Shown in pieces: positions 14,110 to 23,076 of a stretch of 64,000 bases of DNA. Location: NCBI GenBank assembly GCA_964631125.1, contig CAZVYN010000007.1, positions 1-64,000 on the forward strand. Direction: 5' to 3'. The position numbers and the translations under genes were made by a program. Within the stretch, counting starts at the first letter, position 1, and each line of letters starts with the position of its first letter. This DNA is from CAZVYN01 sp964631125. GTDB taxonomy: Bacteria > Eisenbacteria > RBG-16-71-46 > CAIMUX01. The notes under the pieces are model-generated. The model was given only the letters and a program-made list of their open reading frames with translations, was not told where the DNA came from and ran no database searches.

Positions 14110-15918
14110 CTACCCGTCGCGGTCGGACGGTGAGAAGCCCGCAGTCCGCGACTTGCGACCCGACGGATCGGCGCCGACCCGCAGGACCACCACCGTCTGG
14201 TCGTCGGTCAATTGATCGCTCCCGGCGAAGGCGTGCACGTCGTCCAGGAGCGCGCGGCAGATCTCTCGCGCGGGACGATCCGCGACTCGCTGCAGACAAC
14301 TGAGCAGGCGTTCCTCGCCGTACCAGTCGCCGCCCGGCTCTTCTGCGTCGGTGATGCCGTCGGTGTAGAAGACCAGGACATCCCCGGGCACGAGGTCGAT
14401 GACCGCTTCCTCGTAACGCGCGTCAGGAAACGAGCCCAGGATGAGTCCGCCGATCGAGAGCTCCTCGGGCGGACGCCCGGGCCTGAGCAGCAACGGCGGG
14501 TTGTGACCCGCGTTGGCGTAGGTCCAGCGGCGCTGTTTCAAGTCCAAGACGCCATAGACGGCCGTGACGAACTTACCGGCTTCGACCGACTCGCAGAGCA
14601 GGCTGTTCACCTTGTCCAGGATCGAGGCGATGGCGTAGCGATTGCGGATCTCGGCGCGGAGCGAGGCGCGGAAGGTGGCGAGGATGAGCGCGGCCGGCAC
14701 GCCCTTGCCGGAGACGTCCGCGATGCAGATGCCGAGCTGCTGTGGCGTGATCCAGATGTAGTCGAAGGAGTCGCCGCTCACTTCCTTGGACGAGAGATTC
14801 GCCCCCGAGAGATCGAAGCCCGGCAGCTCCGGATCGCGCGGCGGCAGGAACGATTGCTGGATGTCGCGCGCGATGCGCAGCTCCTCGGCCAGCCGCTCCT
14901 TCTCGCGCAGTTCATTGAAGAGTTCGGCCCGTTCGATCGAGAGCGCCGCCTGATTGGCGAAGGCCGAGAGGATCTTCACGTCGGCCGCGCGGAAGGCGTC
15001 GAGTTCGTCGGCCTCCAGGTTGAAGACCGCCACCACGCGCGCGTCGACGTGGATCGGCACCACCACCTCGGAACGCGTGGCCGGCCGCGCGTTCACATAC
15101 CGCGTCTCGCGCGAGACGTCGGGGATGAGCAACGGCTGACCGTGCGTCGCGACCCAGCCGACCGCCCCCTGACCGAACTCCAGCCGCACCTTCGTGGGCG
15201 TGTCGGGCGGGTAGCCACGGTGGGCGAACCACTCGATCTCTGACTCCTCCCAATGGACCAGATAGATCGCCGACGCTTGATGCGGCACCACCTGGGCGAT
15301 CTGCGAGAGGAACGCAGTCAGGACATCCTCGAGCTCGAGCTTCTCGTTGAGCACGAGACTGGTCTGGTAGAGCGCCTCGCTCTCGGCGCGCCCCCGCTGG
15401 GAGAGGCGCGCGAGCAGTGAATTCTCCAGCGGAAAGACGAGCCCTTCCGCCAACGCCTCCATGCGCGCGAGGTCGTCCGGGCGGAATCCTTCGGGCGCGC
15501 GGCTGTCGAGCGCCTCCAAGACGGCGATGACGTTCCCGCGCCGTTCGATCGTGGTGACCAGCTTCGATCGGACGCGAACGCCCGCGTTCACTTCCCAATC
15601 GTGCGATGACCGGGGATCATTCGGGACGTCGGGCACGACGACGGACCGGCGGTGCTCGGCCGCATGCCCCGCGATTCCTTCGCGCCGCGCGACGTAGACC
15701 TTGCGGGGATCCGGGACGATGCGATCGGCCGCGATCCAATACTCCAGCCGCGTCCCCTCTTCGTTGAAGACCGCCAGCGAGCAGGCTGCCGCGTCGGCCG
15801 CCAGCTTGACGAGATCGCGCACTTCGCCGAGGAACGACTCATGATCGGGAGCGCCGGTCAGTCGTCGATTCACGTCGAGCAAGAAGCGGAGCTCCGCCGG
15901 CGAGAGGTCTCGACTCAT
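14110..15918 (-). CDS. GAF-GAF-SpoIIE serine phosphatase (RsbU-like)
   Basis: This is a 602-residue soluble regulator. Two GAF sensor domains (about 20-165 and 190-345) are followed by a short coiled segment (ELREKERLAEELRIARDIQQ) and a PP2C/SpoIIE phosphatase domain (about 385-590). The metal-binding aspartates are in GICIADVSGKGVPAALILA, VFYTDGITDAEE and LTDDQTVVVLRV, so the phosphatase should be active. Such proteins usually dephosphorylate an anti-sigma-factor antagonist in response to a small molecule or redox state bound by GAF. No partner kinase or antagonist is encoded next to it. Its start overlaps the stop of the amidohydrolase gene by 4 nt. Confidence 0.92.
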   Translation of the reverse strand: MSRDLSPAELRFLLDVNRRLTGAPDHESFLGEVRDLVKLAADAAACSLAVFNEEGTRLEYWIAADRIVPDPRKVYVARREGIAGHAAEHRRSVVVPDVPNDPRSSHDWEVNAGVRVRSKLVTTIERRGNVIAVLEALDSRAPEGFRPDDLARMEALAEGLVFPLENSLLARLSQRGRAESEALYQTSLVLNEKLELEDVLTAFLSQIAQVVPHQASAIYLVHWEESEIEWFAHRGYPPDTPTKVRLEFGQGAVGWVATHGQPLLIPDVSRETRYVNARPATRSEVVVPIHVDARVVAVFNLEADELDAFRAADVKILSAFANQAALSIERAELFNELREKERLAEELRIARDIQQSFLPPRDPELPGFDLSGANLSSKEVSGDSFDYIWITPQQLGICIADVSGKGVPAALILATFRASLRAEIRNRYAIASILDKVNSLLCESVEAGKFVTAVYGVLDLKQRRWTYANAGHNPPLLLRPGRPPEELSIGGLILGSFPDARYEEAVIDLVPGDVLVFYTDGITDAEEPGGDWYGEERLLSCLQRVADRPAREICRALLDDVHAFAGSDQLTDDQTVVVLRVGADPSGRKSRTAGFSPSDRDG

Positions 15919-17444
15919 GCGCGGAAGACCTCTTCACCGTCGACCCAGGTGGCGACGATCGTCGCGCCGTCCAGGACCTCGGGGTCGCGACGATCGAGCA
16001 GCGCTGTCTGGCGCCCGGCGTCCGCCGCCGCGCTCCGCGGAATCCGCACCAACACCCAATCCACCCGCGCTCCCGGCGAGATCGTCGACGCGCCGAACGG
16101 CCGAACCGCGCAACGAGCTCCGCCGAACGTGTACGCAGCCAGCGCCTCCCCCAGCGACAGTCGTTGCGCCTTCAGAGGATGTCCCAACGCTCCGCGCAAT
16201 CCGAAGAGCGGCCCCATCGGCATCGTGTCGGAACCGAAGGCGAGCGAGCGCGCGTCCCAGACCGAGCGATACGGATTGAGCGCCGCCGCACGCTTCGGTC
16301 CCAGCGCCTGCTCATAAAGCTGACCCGACCCTTGCCAGGCGGCGGTGAAGTTCGGTTGCATCGAGAAGCGCATCCCCGCGTTCACCGCTCGAGAGAGGAG
16401 ATCGGGGGCGAGAACCTCGGCATGCTCCAAGCGAGGGGGCGTCGGCGGCTGGACGGTGACCGACTCGATGACCTGGACCGCTTGGTCGATCGCACGATCG
16501 CCGATCGCATGCATCGCAACCGGCAGTCCGGCGGTATAAGCCGCCTCGATCAACTCCCGCAGCGCTCCCGAGTCCCAGAGGAGTCGGCCCCTGCCGGCGT
16601 CGGGGCCGGCGTCGGGGCCGGATCCGGGAGGCGCATCGGCATACGGCTCGCGCAGCGCGGCGCTGCGGCCGCCGAACGAACCGTCGAGGAACAGCTTCAG
16701 TCCTCCCACGCGCAGTCGATCACTGCCGGCGCCCGCGATCACGCCTTCGGTCCGCAACGCCGGCAGATGATCGGCGCCGAAGTAATGGAGAGTTCGGAGC
16801 TTCAGCTCCCCTGCCCGCTCGACCGCCGCGAAGGCGCGATAGCTGCGCTCGTGCCCCATCTCGTGGATCTCCGTCACCCCGTGACGCAGCGCCTCGCGCT
16901 GCCCTTCGACGACGGCGTGGAACTCTTCTTCGGGCGTGGCCGGCCAGAGGAGCGGCAACGCCAACGGCAGCTCTTCGCGCGCGAGTCCGCTCTCGGGGTC
17001 CAAGTCGGGCCAGGCGATCCCGACCTCGCGGAACGCGGCGGAATTGAGCACGGCGACATGTCCACACACGCGGCGCAGCGCGATCGGCCGGACCGACTCG
17101 ACGCGATCGATGTCGCGACGGGTGGGCGGTCGAGCGTCGCGCCAGGTCGAGTGATCCCATCCCTCACCCAAGACGCGCGACTCGCCCGGGTGGGCGCGCA
17201 GCCAGCTCTGCAGCAGGTCCAGGGCAGCGTCCCTGGAGCTCGCCGAGGAGAGATCGGGGCGCGTGCGGCTCAGTCCCATTCCGATCAGGTGCGTGTGCGC
17301 GTCGACGAAGCCAGGATGGAGCCAGAGATCTTCGCCGAGGAGGTCGTGATCGGCGAGAGTCCGTCCCTCGGGCGCCGCCGAGCGGCGCTCACGCACCCTG
17401 CCGTCTTCGACCGACAACCATTCAGCTCGGCCCTCGCCGAACAT
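15915..17444 (-). CDS. YtcJ-like amidohydrolase
   Basis: This 509-residue member of the metal-dependent amidohydrolase superfamily (YtcJ subfamily) probably hydrolyses amide or imide bonds of an unknown small molecule. Visible motifs: PGFVDAHTHLIGMG (metal His pair in HTH), GVTEIHEMGHE, LKLFLDGSFGGRSAALREPY, PVAMHAIGDRAIDQAV, PRLEHAEVLAPDLL, MQPNFTAAW and LAFGSDTMPMGPLFGL (final metal Asp). ATG 17444 (MFGEGRAEW) is chosen because it is preceded by GAAGG; a TTG at 17486 would add 14 residues and overlap the upstream zinc-ribbon stop. Three copies of a 12-nt GC repeat near 16595-16622 encode a PDAGPDAG stretch. There is no obvious pathway link to its neighbours. Confidence 0.87.
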   Translation of the reverse strand: MFGEGRAEWLSVEDGRVRERRSAAPEGRTLADHDLLGEDLWLHPGFVDAHTHLIGMGLSRTRPDLSSASSRDAALDLLQSWLRAHPGESRVLGEGWDHSTWRDARPPTRRDIDRVESVRPIALRRVCGHVAVLNSAAFREVGIAWPDLDPESGLAREELPLALPLLWPATPEEEFHAVVEGQREALRHGVTEIHEMGHERSYRAFAAVERAGELKLRTLHYFGADHLPALRTEGVIAGAGSDRLRVGGLKLFLDGSFGGRSAALREPYADAPPGSGPDAGPDAGRGRLLWDSGALRELIEAAYTAGLPVAMHAIGDRAIDQAVQVIESVTVQPPTPPRLEHAEVLAPDLLSRAVNAGMRFSMQPNFTAAWQGSGQLYEQALGPKRAAALNPYRSVWDARSLAFGSDTMPMGPLFGLRGALGHPLKAQRLSLGEALAAYTFGGARCAVRPFGASTISPGARVDWVLVRIPRSAAADAGRQTALLDRRDPEVLDGATIVATWVDGEEVFRA

Positions 17445-17473
17445 ATCCAGGACCTTCGCGACGACCCAGCCGG

Positions 17474-17836
17474 TCAGGCGAGCCAATACAGAATCCGCCC
17501 GCAGTTCTCGCAGGTGCGGAACTGGCCCGGCTCGGTGCGGAGCGAGACGGCGGAGGTGGGCAGTGACATGTAGCAGCCGAGACAGGTGCGATCCGCGACG
17601 GGGACGATCGCGTGCGGATGGCGCTGCGCGATTCGGTCGTAGGTGCGGAGGTCGGCGGGGTCGCACTGCTCCGCCAGCTTCTCGCGCGCGATTTTCAGCT
17701 TCGCGAGATCGGGGGTGCGGAATCCCATCTCCACGTTCGCCCGCTGCCGGGCGGGGTCGGTCGCTTCGGCGATCATCGTGTCGAGGTCTTGCAATCGGAA
17801 CAGCAGATGGAGGCGGTCGCTCAGAGTTTGGCTCAC
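17474..17836 (-). CDS. Short C4-type zinc-ribbon protein
   Basis: This 120-residue protein has an N-terminal helical part (1-80) and a C-terminal zinc ribbon with two CxxC knuckles (Cys85/Cys88 in RTCLGCYMSLP and Cys109/Cys112 in RTCENCGRILYW). This matches the family annotated 'C4-type zinc ribbon domain-containing protein', whose longer members have an extended coiled coil, so this is a short version. The role is unclear; nucleic-acid or protein binding has been proposed for relatives. Its start overlaps the stop of the ptsN-like gene by 4 nt. Confidence 0.8.
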   Translation of the reverse strand: MSQTLSDRLHLLFRLQDLDTMIAEATDPARQRANVEMGFRTPDLAKLKIAREKLAEQCDPADLRTYDRIAQRHPHAIVPVADRTCLGCYMSLPTSAVSLRTEPGQFRTCENCGRILYWLA

Positions 17837-18432
17837 GACGTCCCTCGGCCGGTCTTTGCTCGGGCCGCCACGGGGCGCGCCGCCGCCGGCTTGCGGGGGG
17901 ACCGCCCGCGCGCGGGCTCCTCGTCGGTTTCGTCATCGGCGCTCGCATTCGAGCCCGCGTTCGTCGGCTCTGCCCCCAGGATCGTCCGCAGATCGGCGAA
18001 CGACTCGACCTTCTTCAACCGCTCGCGCATGCTGCGGTCCCGGGCCAGCTCCGCGATCCGACCGAGGAGCGGCAGGTACTCCATCCGCTCCTCTTGCGGC
18101 GGGGCCACGAGCAGGAAGAACAGGTGCACCGGCTTCTTGTCGATGGCGTCGTAGGTAATCCCTTCGGCGGAGCGGCCGAAGGCGACTTTCAGGCGGGACA
18201 TCGCGAGACTGCGGCCGTGCGGGATCGCGATGCCCTTCCCGATACCGGTGGAGCCGAGTTGTTCGCGGCGCTGGAGCATCTCGAAGAGGAGCGACGCGTT
18301 GCTCAGCCCTTCGGAGCGGCCGACCAATTCCGTCAACTCGCGCAGGACCCCTTCCTTGGTGGTCGCGCGCAGATCCGCCGAGAAGAGATGCGGATCGAAA
18401 TAGTGGAGGATCTCCAACCCGGCGTTGGTCAT
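17833..18432 (-). CDS. ptsN: PTS EIIA (PtsN/fructose-type) domain protein
   Basis: The 199-residue protein has an EIIA domain (about 5-150) with the phosphorylatable His72 in GIGKGIAIPHGRS, as in nitrogen-PTS EIIA(Ntr). A low-complexity Ala/Arg/Pro tail (about 155-199) is extra. With no EIIB/EIIC transport genes nearby it is probably regulatory, accepting phosphate from NPr/EI-Ntr-type donors to control transport, metabolism or stress responses. It is the first gene of the leftward run that includes the SpoIIE phosphatase and bactofilin; a possible promoter lies at 18496-18524. The gene symbol is by family only. Confidence 0.85.
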   Translation of the reverse strand: MTNAGLEILHYFDPHLFSADLRATTKEGVLRELTELVGRSEGLSNASLLFEMLQRREQLGSTGIGKGIAIPHGRSLAMSRLKVAFGRSAEGITYDAIDKKPVHLFFLLVAPPQEERMEYLPLLGRIAELARDRSMRERLKKVESFADLRTILGAEPTNAGSNASADDETDEEPARGRSPRKPAAARPVAARAKTGRGTS

Positions 18433-18495
18433 TCGACGCTCATCCGTTGGCTGTCACTCGCGGGCTTGTCTCCACATGTTCCCTTGGTCAGCCCG

Positions 18496-18524
18496 ACCAT
18501 ATAGCAGTGCTGCGAAGGCGGCAA
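18496..18524 (-). promoter_or_regulatory. Possible promoter for the ptsN-to-rhomboid run
   Basis: Read on the minus strand, TTGCCG (18524-18519), a 17-bp spacer and TATGGT (18501-18496) lie 64 nt upstream of the ptsN start, in the 121-bp gap after the Bat operon. Each hexamer has four to five consensus positions. Confidence 0.35.
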
Positions 18525-18553
18525 CCCTCGAACCGGTGGTGGCGTCAGGGGAA

Positions 18554-21217
18554 TCAGGGCGATGCGGCGGGCGGTGGATCGTCGAGTTCAGCCAGGTGCG
18601 AACGTTCGGCCCAACCGCGCAGTCGCTCGCTGAAGAGGAGTTCGACGTAGTCGCCGCGTTCGCGTCCGATCCGGACCAGCGTCCCTCCATGGAGCGTGAA
18701 CTCGATCGTGGCGTCCGGGGTCGGATTCGACCGGACCGGAGACTCCGCCGCGACCACGACGCCGTCGGGTCGACCGGAGTCGCGAGCGGCCTGGACCGCG
18801 CTCCACGCCACCGCGATCCCCAGCCCGGCGAGTGCGATCGGGCGCAGCCGATCCCACCAGACCCGCGGTCCGACTGAGGTCCACGTGAGCGCGCACAGCG
18901 CCGCCCACGCCCACCAGAGCCCGGCCGCGACCAAGAGCGCACGACGGAGAGGCAACCGATCGAGGAGGGAAACCGCGGTGGAGAGACTGCGACTCTCGTT
19001 CGCTTCGAGCACGCGATCGGAGGTCTGCTCCAACGCCAGCTCGAGATTGGCGCGCAAGTCGGGATCATCCGGGGCGAGACGACGTCCGCGCTCGAAGGCG
19101 TGGACCGCCCAGCCCAATTCTCCTGTCTTGTACGACGCATTGCCGACCCCGAGCCAGAGCGCCGGAGACTCGTACCCCTCGGCCGCCGCGCCGCGGAAGG
19201 CATCGAGGGCGGCGGCGTACTGGCCCGCGGCGTAGGCTTCGCGGCCGGCGACGAAGAGCTGTTCGGCCCGCCCGCGATCGCCGGCCAAGGCGTCGGTCGC
19301 GGAGGAAAGAGCGCTCGCCGACGCCAGCGCGGCCGTGATCGCGAGGAGTCGGAGCGGCGTCGCCGCGCGCGCGAGCGAACTCAGCCCCGACTTGGGCGGC
19401 GGCGTCGTCGCGCGCTCGATCCGATCGACCAGCGTGGAGATTTCGTCGACGAAGGCAGCTAGATTTTCGGAAGCGGCGCCGGCGGGAGCGAAGCGGCCGA
19501 GGTCACAGCGGTCGAGACACGCGACGAGCGCGTCGATCTCGCCCGAGGGGACGTTCGCTCGGGTGAGACGATCTCGCAGTTCGCTCCGAGTGCAGCCTCG
19601 CGCTGCGAACGAGAAACGATCGCTCAGATAGCTCTCCAACGCCTCCCCGAGCCGCGTCATCGCGGGTGCGCGCGACGCCGATACGGACGGCGCGTCTCGA
19701 CGGACGGCGTCGAGCTCCGCGCGCAGCGCGGCGTGCGCGCGCCTCCTCGCCAGTCCCACGCGATCGGCGCCCTCGCGCACCGCGCGCCGTTTTCGTCCCC
19801 AGGCCCAACCGAGCGCGCCGAGTGGAGCGAGTTGCAGGAGCCAGAACCCCGGCTCGCGCCAGAGTGGACGCGCCTCGGTCGGACGCAGTCCGCTCTGGGC
19901 CGGCACGCCGCGCAGATCGCGGCCGACCCGCGCCACGGCGCGCGCGGTTCCGCCCAGCGTGGCGGTCGCTCCCGGCAAGACCTCGACCTCGGTGGGCGCC
20001 GTGGTCAGCCGTTGGTAACTCTGTTTCTTCGGGTCGTAGACCGAGATCGAGATCGGCGGGAGCGAGACTCGCCCGGTCACGCCCGGCAGCAACACGATCT
20101 GAAACGTCTTCGTCCCGCTCACGAGGTCGCCGCTCGTCTCGCTCTTCGTCTCCGAAGTCGGCGGATAGGCGCGCCACCCCACCATCTCGGGCACGCGTGG
20201 GTCGCCGACGGCGGAGACGTTGCCGCGGCCCGAGACCTTCACCGTCCAGGTCACCGGCTCGTTCTGCGCCGCCTGCGTACGATCGACCGACGACGTGAGT
20301 CGGTAGTCCCCCACGCCGCCCGTGAAGTCGGTCGGCGCCGGTTGCGGCAGCGGATTCACCTGGATCGTGAGCGGTCGGCTCGTCAGTTCGACCTCGCGCG
20401 GCTCGCCGAAGAGCCCGCCGAAGAGATCGAATGGGTCGCGTCGACGGCCGCGGGCGCGCACCGTGCAGACGACGCGCGACGGTCCGATCTCGAGCTTGCC
20501 GGTCTGCGTCGGGAAGAGCGCGTAGACGATCTCGGTCACTTCGTACGGGATGCCGTCGATCGTGCTCGTGCTGTTGCGTTGCGGGGGGAGGTCTTCGCGC
20601 CAGAAGCCGGGCGTCTCGGGAGGAGCGTAGGTCGGTTGGTCCATCAGCGACAGCCCGACGCGTTGGTGCAACTGCAGCCGCAGCGTGATCTGCTCGCCGA
20701 CGATGGCGCGTTCGCGATCGACCGACGCGCGCAGGAACAGGTCGCGCGACTCCCCGGCCCCGGCGGCCCCGGCGGCGCCGCCGGCCCTTGGGGCGGCGTT
20801 GGGCCGCGCGCCGCTGGCGACGGTTCCGGCCGCATTCACGGTGATGGAGATCGCGCGCGACCGATACTCCTTGCCGCCCTCGCGCACGACGACCGGCCCG
20901 ATAGGGAACGTGCCGACGCGACGCCCGAAGATGGCGAACTGATATTGGATCGACCGCGACATGCGTCCGTTCACGATCGAAACCTGGGTCGATTGACCGC
21001 GATCGACGATCTGGAGCCCGTCGACCGGAGGGATCTCCGGAGGAGCATCGATGCGGGCCGCGCCTTCGACGGTCACGGTGAGGCCGGCGCCCATCCCGAC
21101 TTCGATCAGCTCGGGCGACAGGTTGACCGAGACGCGCACTTCCGCTCGAGCAGGCGCCGCCAGGCCGGCGCAGCCGAGCGCCGCGGCCAGGAGCAAGAGC
21201 GGCAGCGCGAGCCTCAC
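18554..21217 (-). CDS. batD: BatD-BatE fusion protein (oxygen-tolerance operon)
   Basis: The start GTG 21217 overlaps the previous stop (GTGA) and opens a signal peptide (LALPLLLLAAALGCAGLAAPARA), giving 887 residues; the frame continues upstream only as a shadow. The N-terminal 600 residues are BatD: periplasmic beta-rich repeats ('VSVNLSPELIEVGMGAGLTV', 'IQYQFAIFGRRVGTFPIGPV', 'FQIVLLPGVTGRVSLPPISI'), a transmembrane segment (about 465-480) and a cytoplasmic helical part. The C-terminal part has a second hydrophobic segment, TPR-like repeats (EQLFVAGREAYAAGQYAAAL, WLGVGNASYKTGELGWAVHA), two more membrane segments and a final SH3-like domain (VRSNPTPDATIEFTLHGGTL, RERGDYVELLFSERLRGWAE). Those are the features of BatE, normally a separate gene. 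It is probably part of a membrane complex with BatA and BatB. Confidence 0.85.
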   Translation of the reverse strand: MRLALPLLLLAAALGCAGLAAPARAEVRVSVNLSPELIEVGMGAGLTVTVEGAARIDAPPEIPPVDGLQIVDRGQSTQVSIVNGRMSRSIQYQFAIFGRRVGTFPIGPVVVREGGKEYRSRAISITVNAAGTVASGARPNAAPRAGGAAGAAGAGESRDLFLRASVDRERAIVGEQITLRLQLHQRVGLSLMDQPTYAPPETPGFWREDLPPQRNSTSTIDGIPYEVTEIVYALFPTQTGKLEIGPSRVVCTVRARGRRRDPFDLFGGLFGEPREVELTSRPLTIQVNPLPQPAPTDFTGGVGDYRLTSSVDRTQAAQNEPVTWTVKVSGRGNVSAVGDPRVPEMVGWRAYPPTSETKSETSGDLVSGTKTFQIVLLPGVTGRVSLPPISISVYDPKKQSYQRLTTAPTEVEVLPGATATLGGTARAVARVGRDLRGVPAQSGLRPTEARPLWREPGFWLLQLAPLGALGWAWGRKRRAVREGADRVGLARRRAHAALRAELDAVRRDAPSVSASRAPAMTRLGEALESYLSDRFSFAARGCTRSELRDRLTRANVPSGEIDALVACLDRCDLGRFAPAGAASENLAAFVDEISTLVDRIERATTPPPKSGLSSLARAATPLRLLAITAALASASALSSATDALAGDRGRAEQLFVAGREAYAAGQYAAALDAFRGAAAEGYESPALWLGVGNASYKTGELGWAVHAFERGRRLAPDDPDLRANLELALEQTSDRVLEANESRSLSTAVSLLDRLPLRRALLVAAGLWWAWAALCALTWTSVGPRVWWDRLRPIALAGLGIAVAWSAVQAARDSGRPDGVVVAAESPVRSNPTPDATIEFTLHGGTLVRIGRERGDYVELLFSERLRGWAERSHLAELDDPPPAASP

Positions 21218-23076
21218 CAGTCCCTCTCGACGTTCTTGACGTGCGCCTTCGCCTTCATGCGCTCCGCTTGGAGCAGCAACTCCTGTTGGCCGAGCGCCTC
21301 CAACAGACGCCGCGCCTCTTCCTGCGACATCGCCGCTTCGGCCGGCTGGGGCGCGCCGGCCGGCTGCTCCTCCGCAGACTGCTCCGGTTGCTCGCTCTTC
21401 TGCTGTTCCTCGTCCGACTCGCCCGACGGGTCCTGCTGCTGTTGCTGCTGCTGCTGCCGCTGCTGCTGCCGCTGCTGCTGCTGCTGCTCGTCGCTGTTCT
21501 CCGGCTGTTCGCTCTGTCCATCCTGAGGATCGTCGGGGTTCGGCTCGCCTTCTTCCTTCGGCTGATCCTGCGGATCCTGCTGCCGCTGCTGTTGCTGCTC
21601 GCTGCTGTCGGGCGGCGTTTGCTGCAGAAGCTGGTTCACGATCTCGAGATTCGCCTTGGCGTCGGCCTGCTTCGGATCGGTGCGCAGAGCCATCCGCAGC
21701 GCATCTCGCGCCCCCTCGAGATCGTTCGCCTTCGCCCGCGCGGTGCCGAGGTTGTACCAACTGCGCGCCACCAACCCGGGATCCTCGGCTCTGAGCGCGG
21801 ATTGCAGTTCGCGTTCCGCCGGCTCCATCTCTCCGGTGCGGACGAGCGCCGTGCCGAGGTTGTACCGCGCGGCCGCATCGGTCGGATGTTCGAGGAGCCA
21901 GCGCTCGTAGGCGTCGCGGGCTTCCTCGTACTTCCCCGCGTCATACGCGCGCTTGCCGTCGTCGGCCCGCGCAAGCGCCGGGTGCAGCCCGGCGCCGAGC
22001 CCTCCGAACATGAGGAGCGCCAGGAGCAGCGCGGCGTTGCCGACACCAGGCGCGCGCTGGGTGGAGGCGCCGGCGCGCGGTCTCGCCTTGCGCTCGCGCA
22101 GCATCCACTCGAGCGTCAGCAGCAACAGACCGAACGCGATGAAATAGGCGTAGCGCTCCTCGTACTGCGTCACGATTCCGCCCTTCAGTTCTTTCTCTTC
22201 CATGCCGCTGATCGCGTTGTAGAGCGGTTCGAGCGCCATGTCGCCCGCGTTCCCGTCGAAGAACTGGCCGCCGGTGTCCTGACAGATCTGCTGCAACACC
22301 GCGGGATCGCATCGGGTCAGGACGACTTGACCGCGCTCGTCGCGCTTGTAGTCGATCAGCCGTCCCGCTTCATCCCGCATCGGGATCGGCTCCCCCTTCT
22401 CGGTCCCGAGCGCGACCGCGAAGATCCGCACGCCGGCCGCCTTCGCCTCCCGCGCGGCGGCCGTCACCTCCCCTTCATGATCTTCGCCGTCGGTGACGAG
22501 CACGAGCGCCTTGTACTTCGTCTCCTTCGGATCGAACGACTTGGTCGCGACGCGGATCGCGCCCGCGATCGCCGTGCCGGGCACCGGGATCAAGTCGGTG
22601 TCGAGGTAACGAAGGAACATGCGCGCGGCGGCGTAGTCGAGCGTGAGCGGACACTGCACGAAGGCCTCGCCCGCGAAGGCGACGAGTCCGATGCGGTCGC
22701 CGCGCAGTCGGTCCATGAGCGAATGGACCGACTGTCGTGCGCGGGTCAGGCGATTGGGCGGGAGGTCCTCGGCCATCATGCTCTCGGAGACATCGAGCGC
22801 CACGACAACATCGACCCCTTTGCGCGCGGTCGCCAAGATACGGCTGCCCATCTGGGGGCGCGCGGCGGCGATGATCAGCGACGCCATCGCGAGTAGCGCG
22901 AGCGCCGAGCGGAGAATCGAGCGCGGCGCGTACCCGGGGATGAGGCGCGGCCAGAGTGTCGGATGGCACCAACGGGCGAGCGCGTCGCGTCGCCGGCGCT
23001 CCGACCAGATCCACAGGACCGTGACCAACGGGAGCGCCAGCAGGAGCCAGAGCCAATGCTCTTCGGCGAATCTCAC
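21214..23076 (-). CDS. batB: BatB-BatC fusion: VWA membrane protein plus Gln-rich TPR region
   Basis: The start GTG 23076 overlaps the batA stop; the protein has 620 residues. BatB part: transmembrane segment 8-24, a second at 57-72, a von Willebrand A domain (about 88-285) with intact MIDAS residues Asp95-Ser97-Ser99 and TDGED (195-199), and a transmembrane segment at 308-326. A further hydrophobic segment (348-364, ending in an ALA-type cleavage-like site) leads to a BatC-like part: TPR repeats (372-485), a Gln/Asp/Glu-rich low-complexity stretch (about 490-575, CAG/CTG-type repeats) and a final helix (EEARRLLEALGQQELLLQAE). The usual separate batB and batC genes are joined. MIDAS metal suggests adhesion to another Bat protein. 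Confidence 0.87.
   Translation of the reverse strand: MRFAEEHWLWLLLALPLVTVLWIWSERRRRDALARWCHPTLWPRLIPGYAPRSILRSALALLAMASLIIAAARPQMGSRILATARKGVDVVVALDVSESMMAEDLPPNRLTRARQSVHSLMDRLRGDRIGLVAFAGEAFVQCPLTLDYAAARMFLRYLDTDLIPVPGTAIAGAIRVATKSFDPKETKYKALVLVTDGEDHEGEVTAAAREAKAAGVRIFAVALGTEKGEPIPMRDEAGRLIDYKRDERGQVVLTRCDPAVLQQICQDTGGQFFDGNAGDMALEPLYNAISGMEEKELKGGIVTQYEERYAYFIAFGLLLLTLEWMLRERKARPRAGASTQRAPGVGNAALLLALLMFGGLGAGLHPALARADDGKRAYDAGKYEEARDAYERWLLEHPTDAAARYNLGTALVRTGEMEPAERELQSALRAEDPGLVARSWYNLGTARAKANDLEGARDALRMALRTDPKQADAKANLEIVNQLLQQTPPDSSEQQQQRQQDPQDQPKEEGEPNPDDPQDGQSEQPENSDEQQQQQRQQQRQQQQQQQQDPSGESDEEQQKSEQPEQSAEEQPAGAPQPAEAAMSQEEARRLLEALGQQELLLQAERMKAKAHVKNVERDW

Noticed and set aside
21241..22896. 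551-codon plus-strand frame opposite batB/C
   Set aside because: Its Leu/Arg-rich beginning is the complement of CAG/CTG repeats coding for poly-Gln in batB/C.
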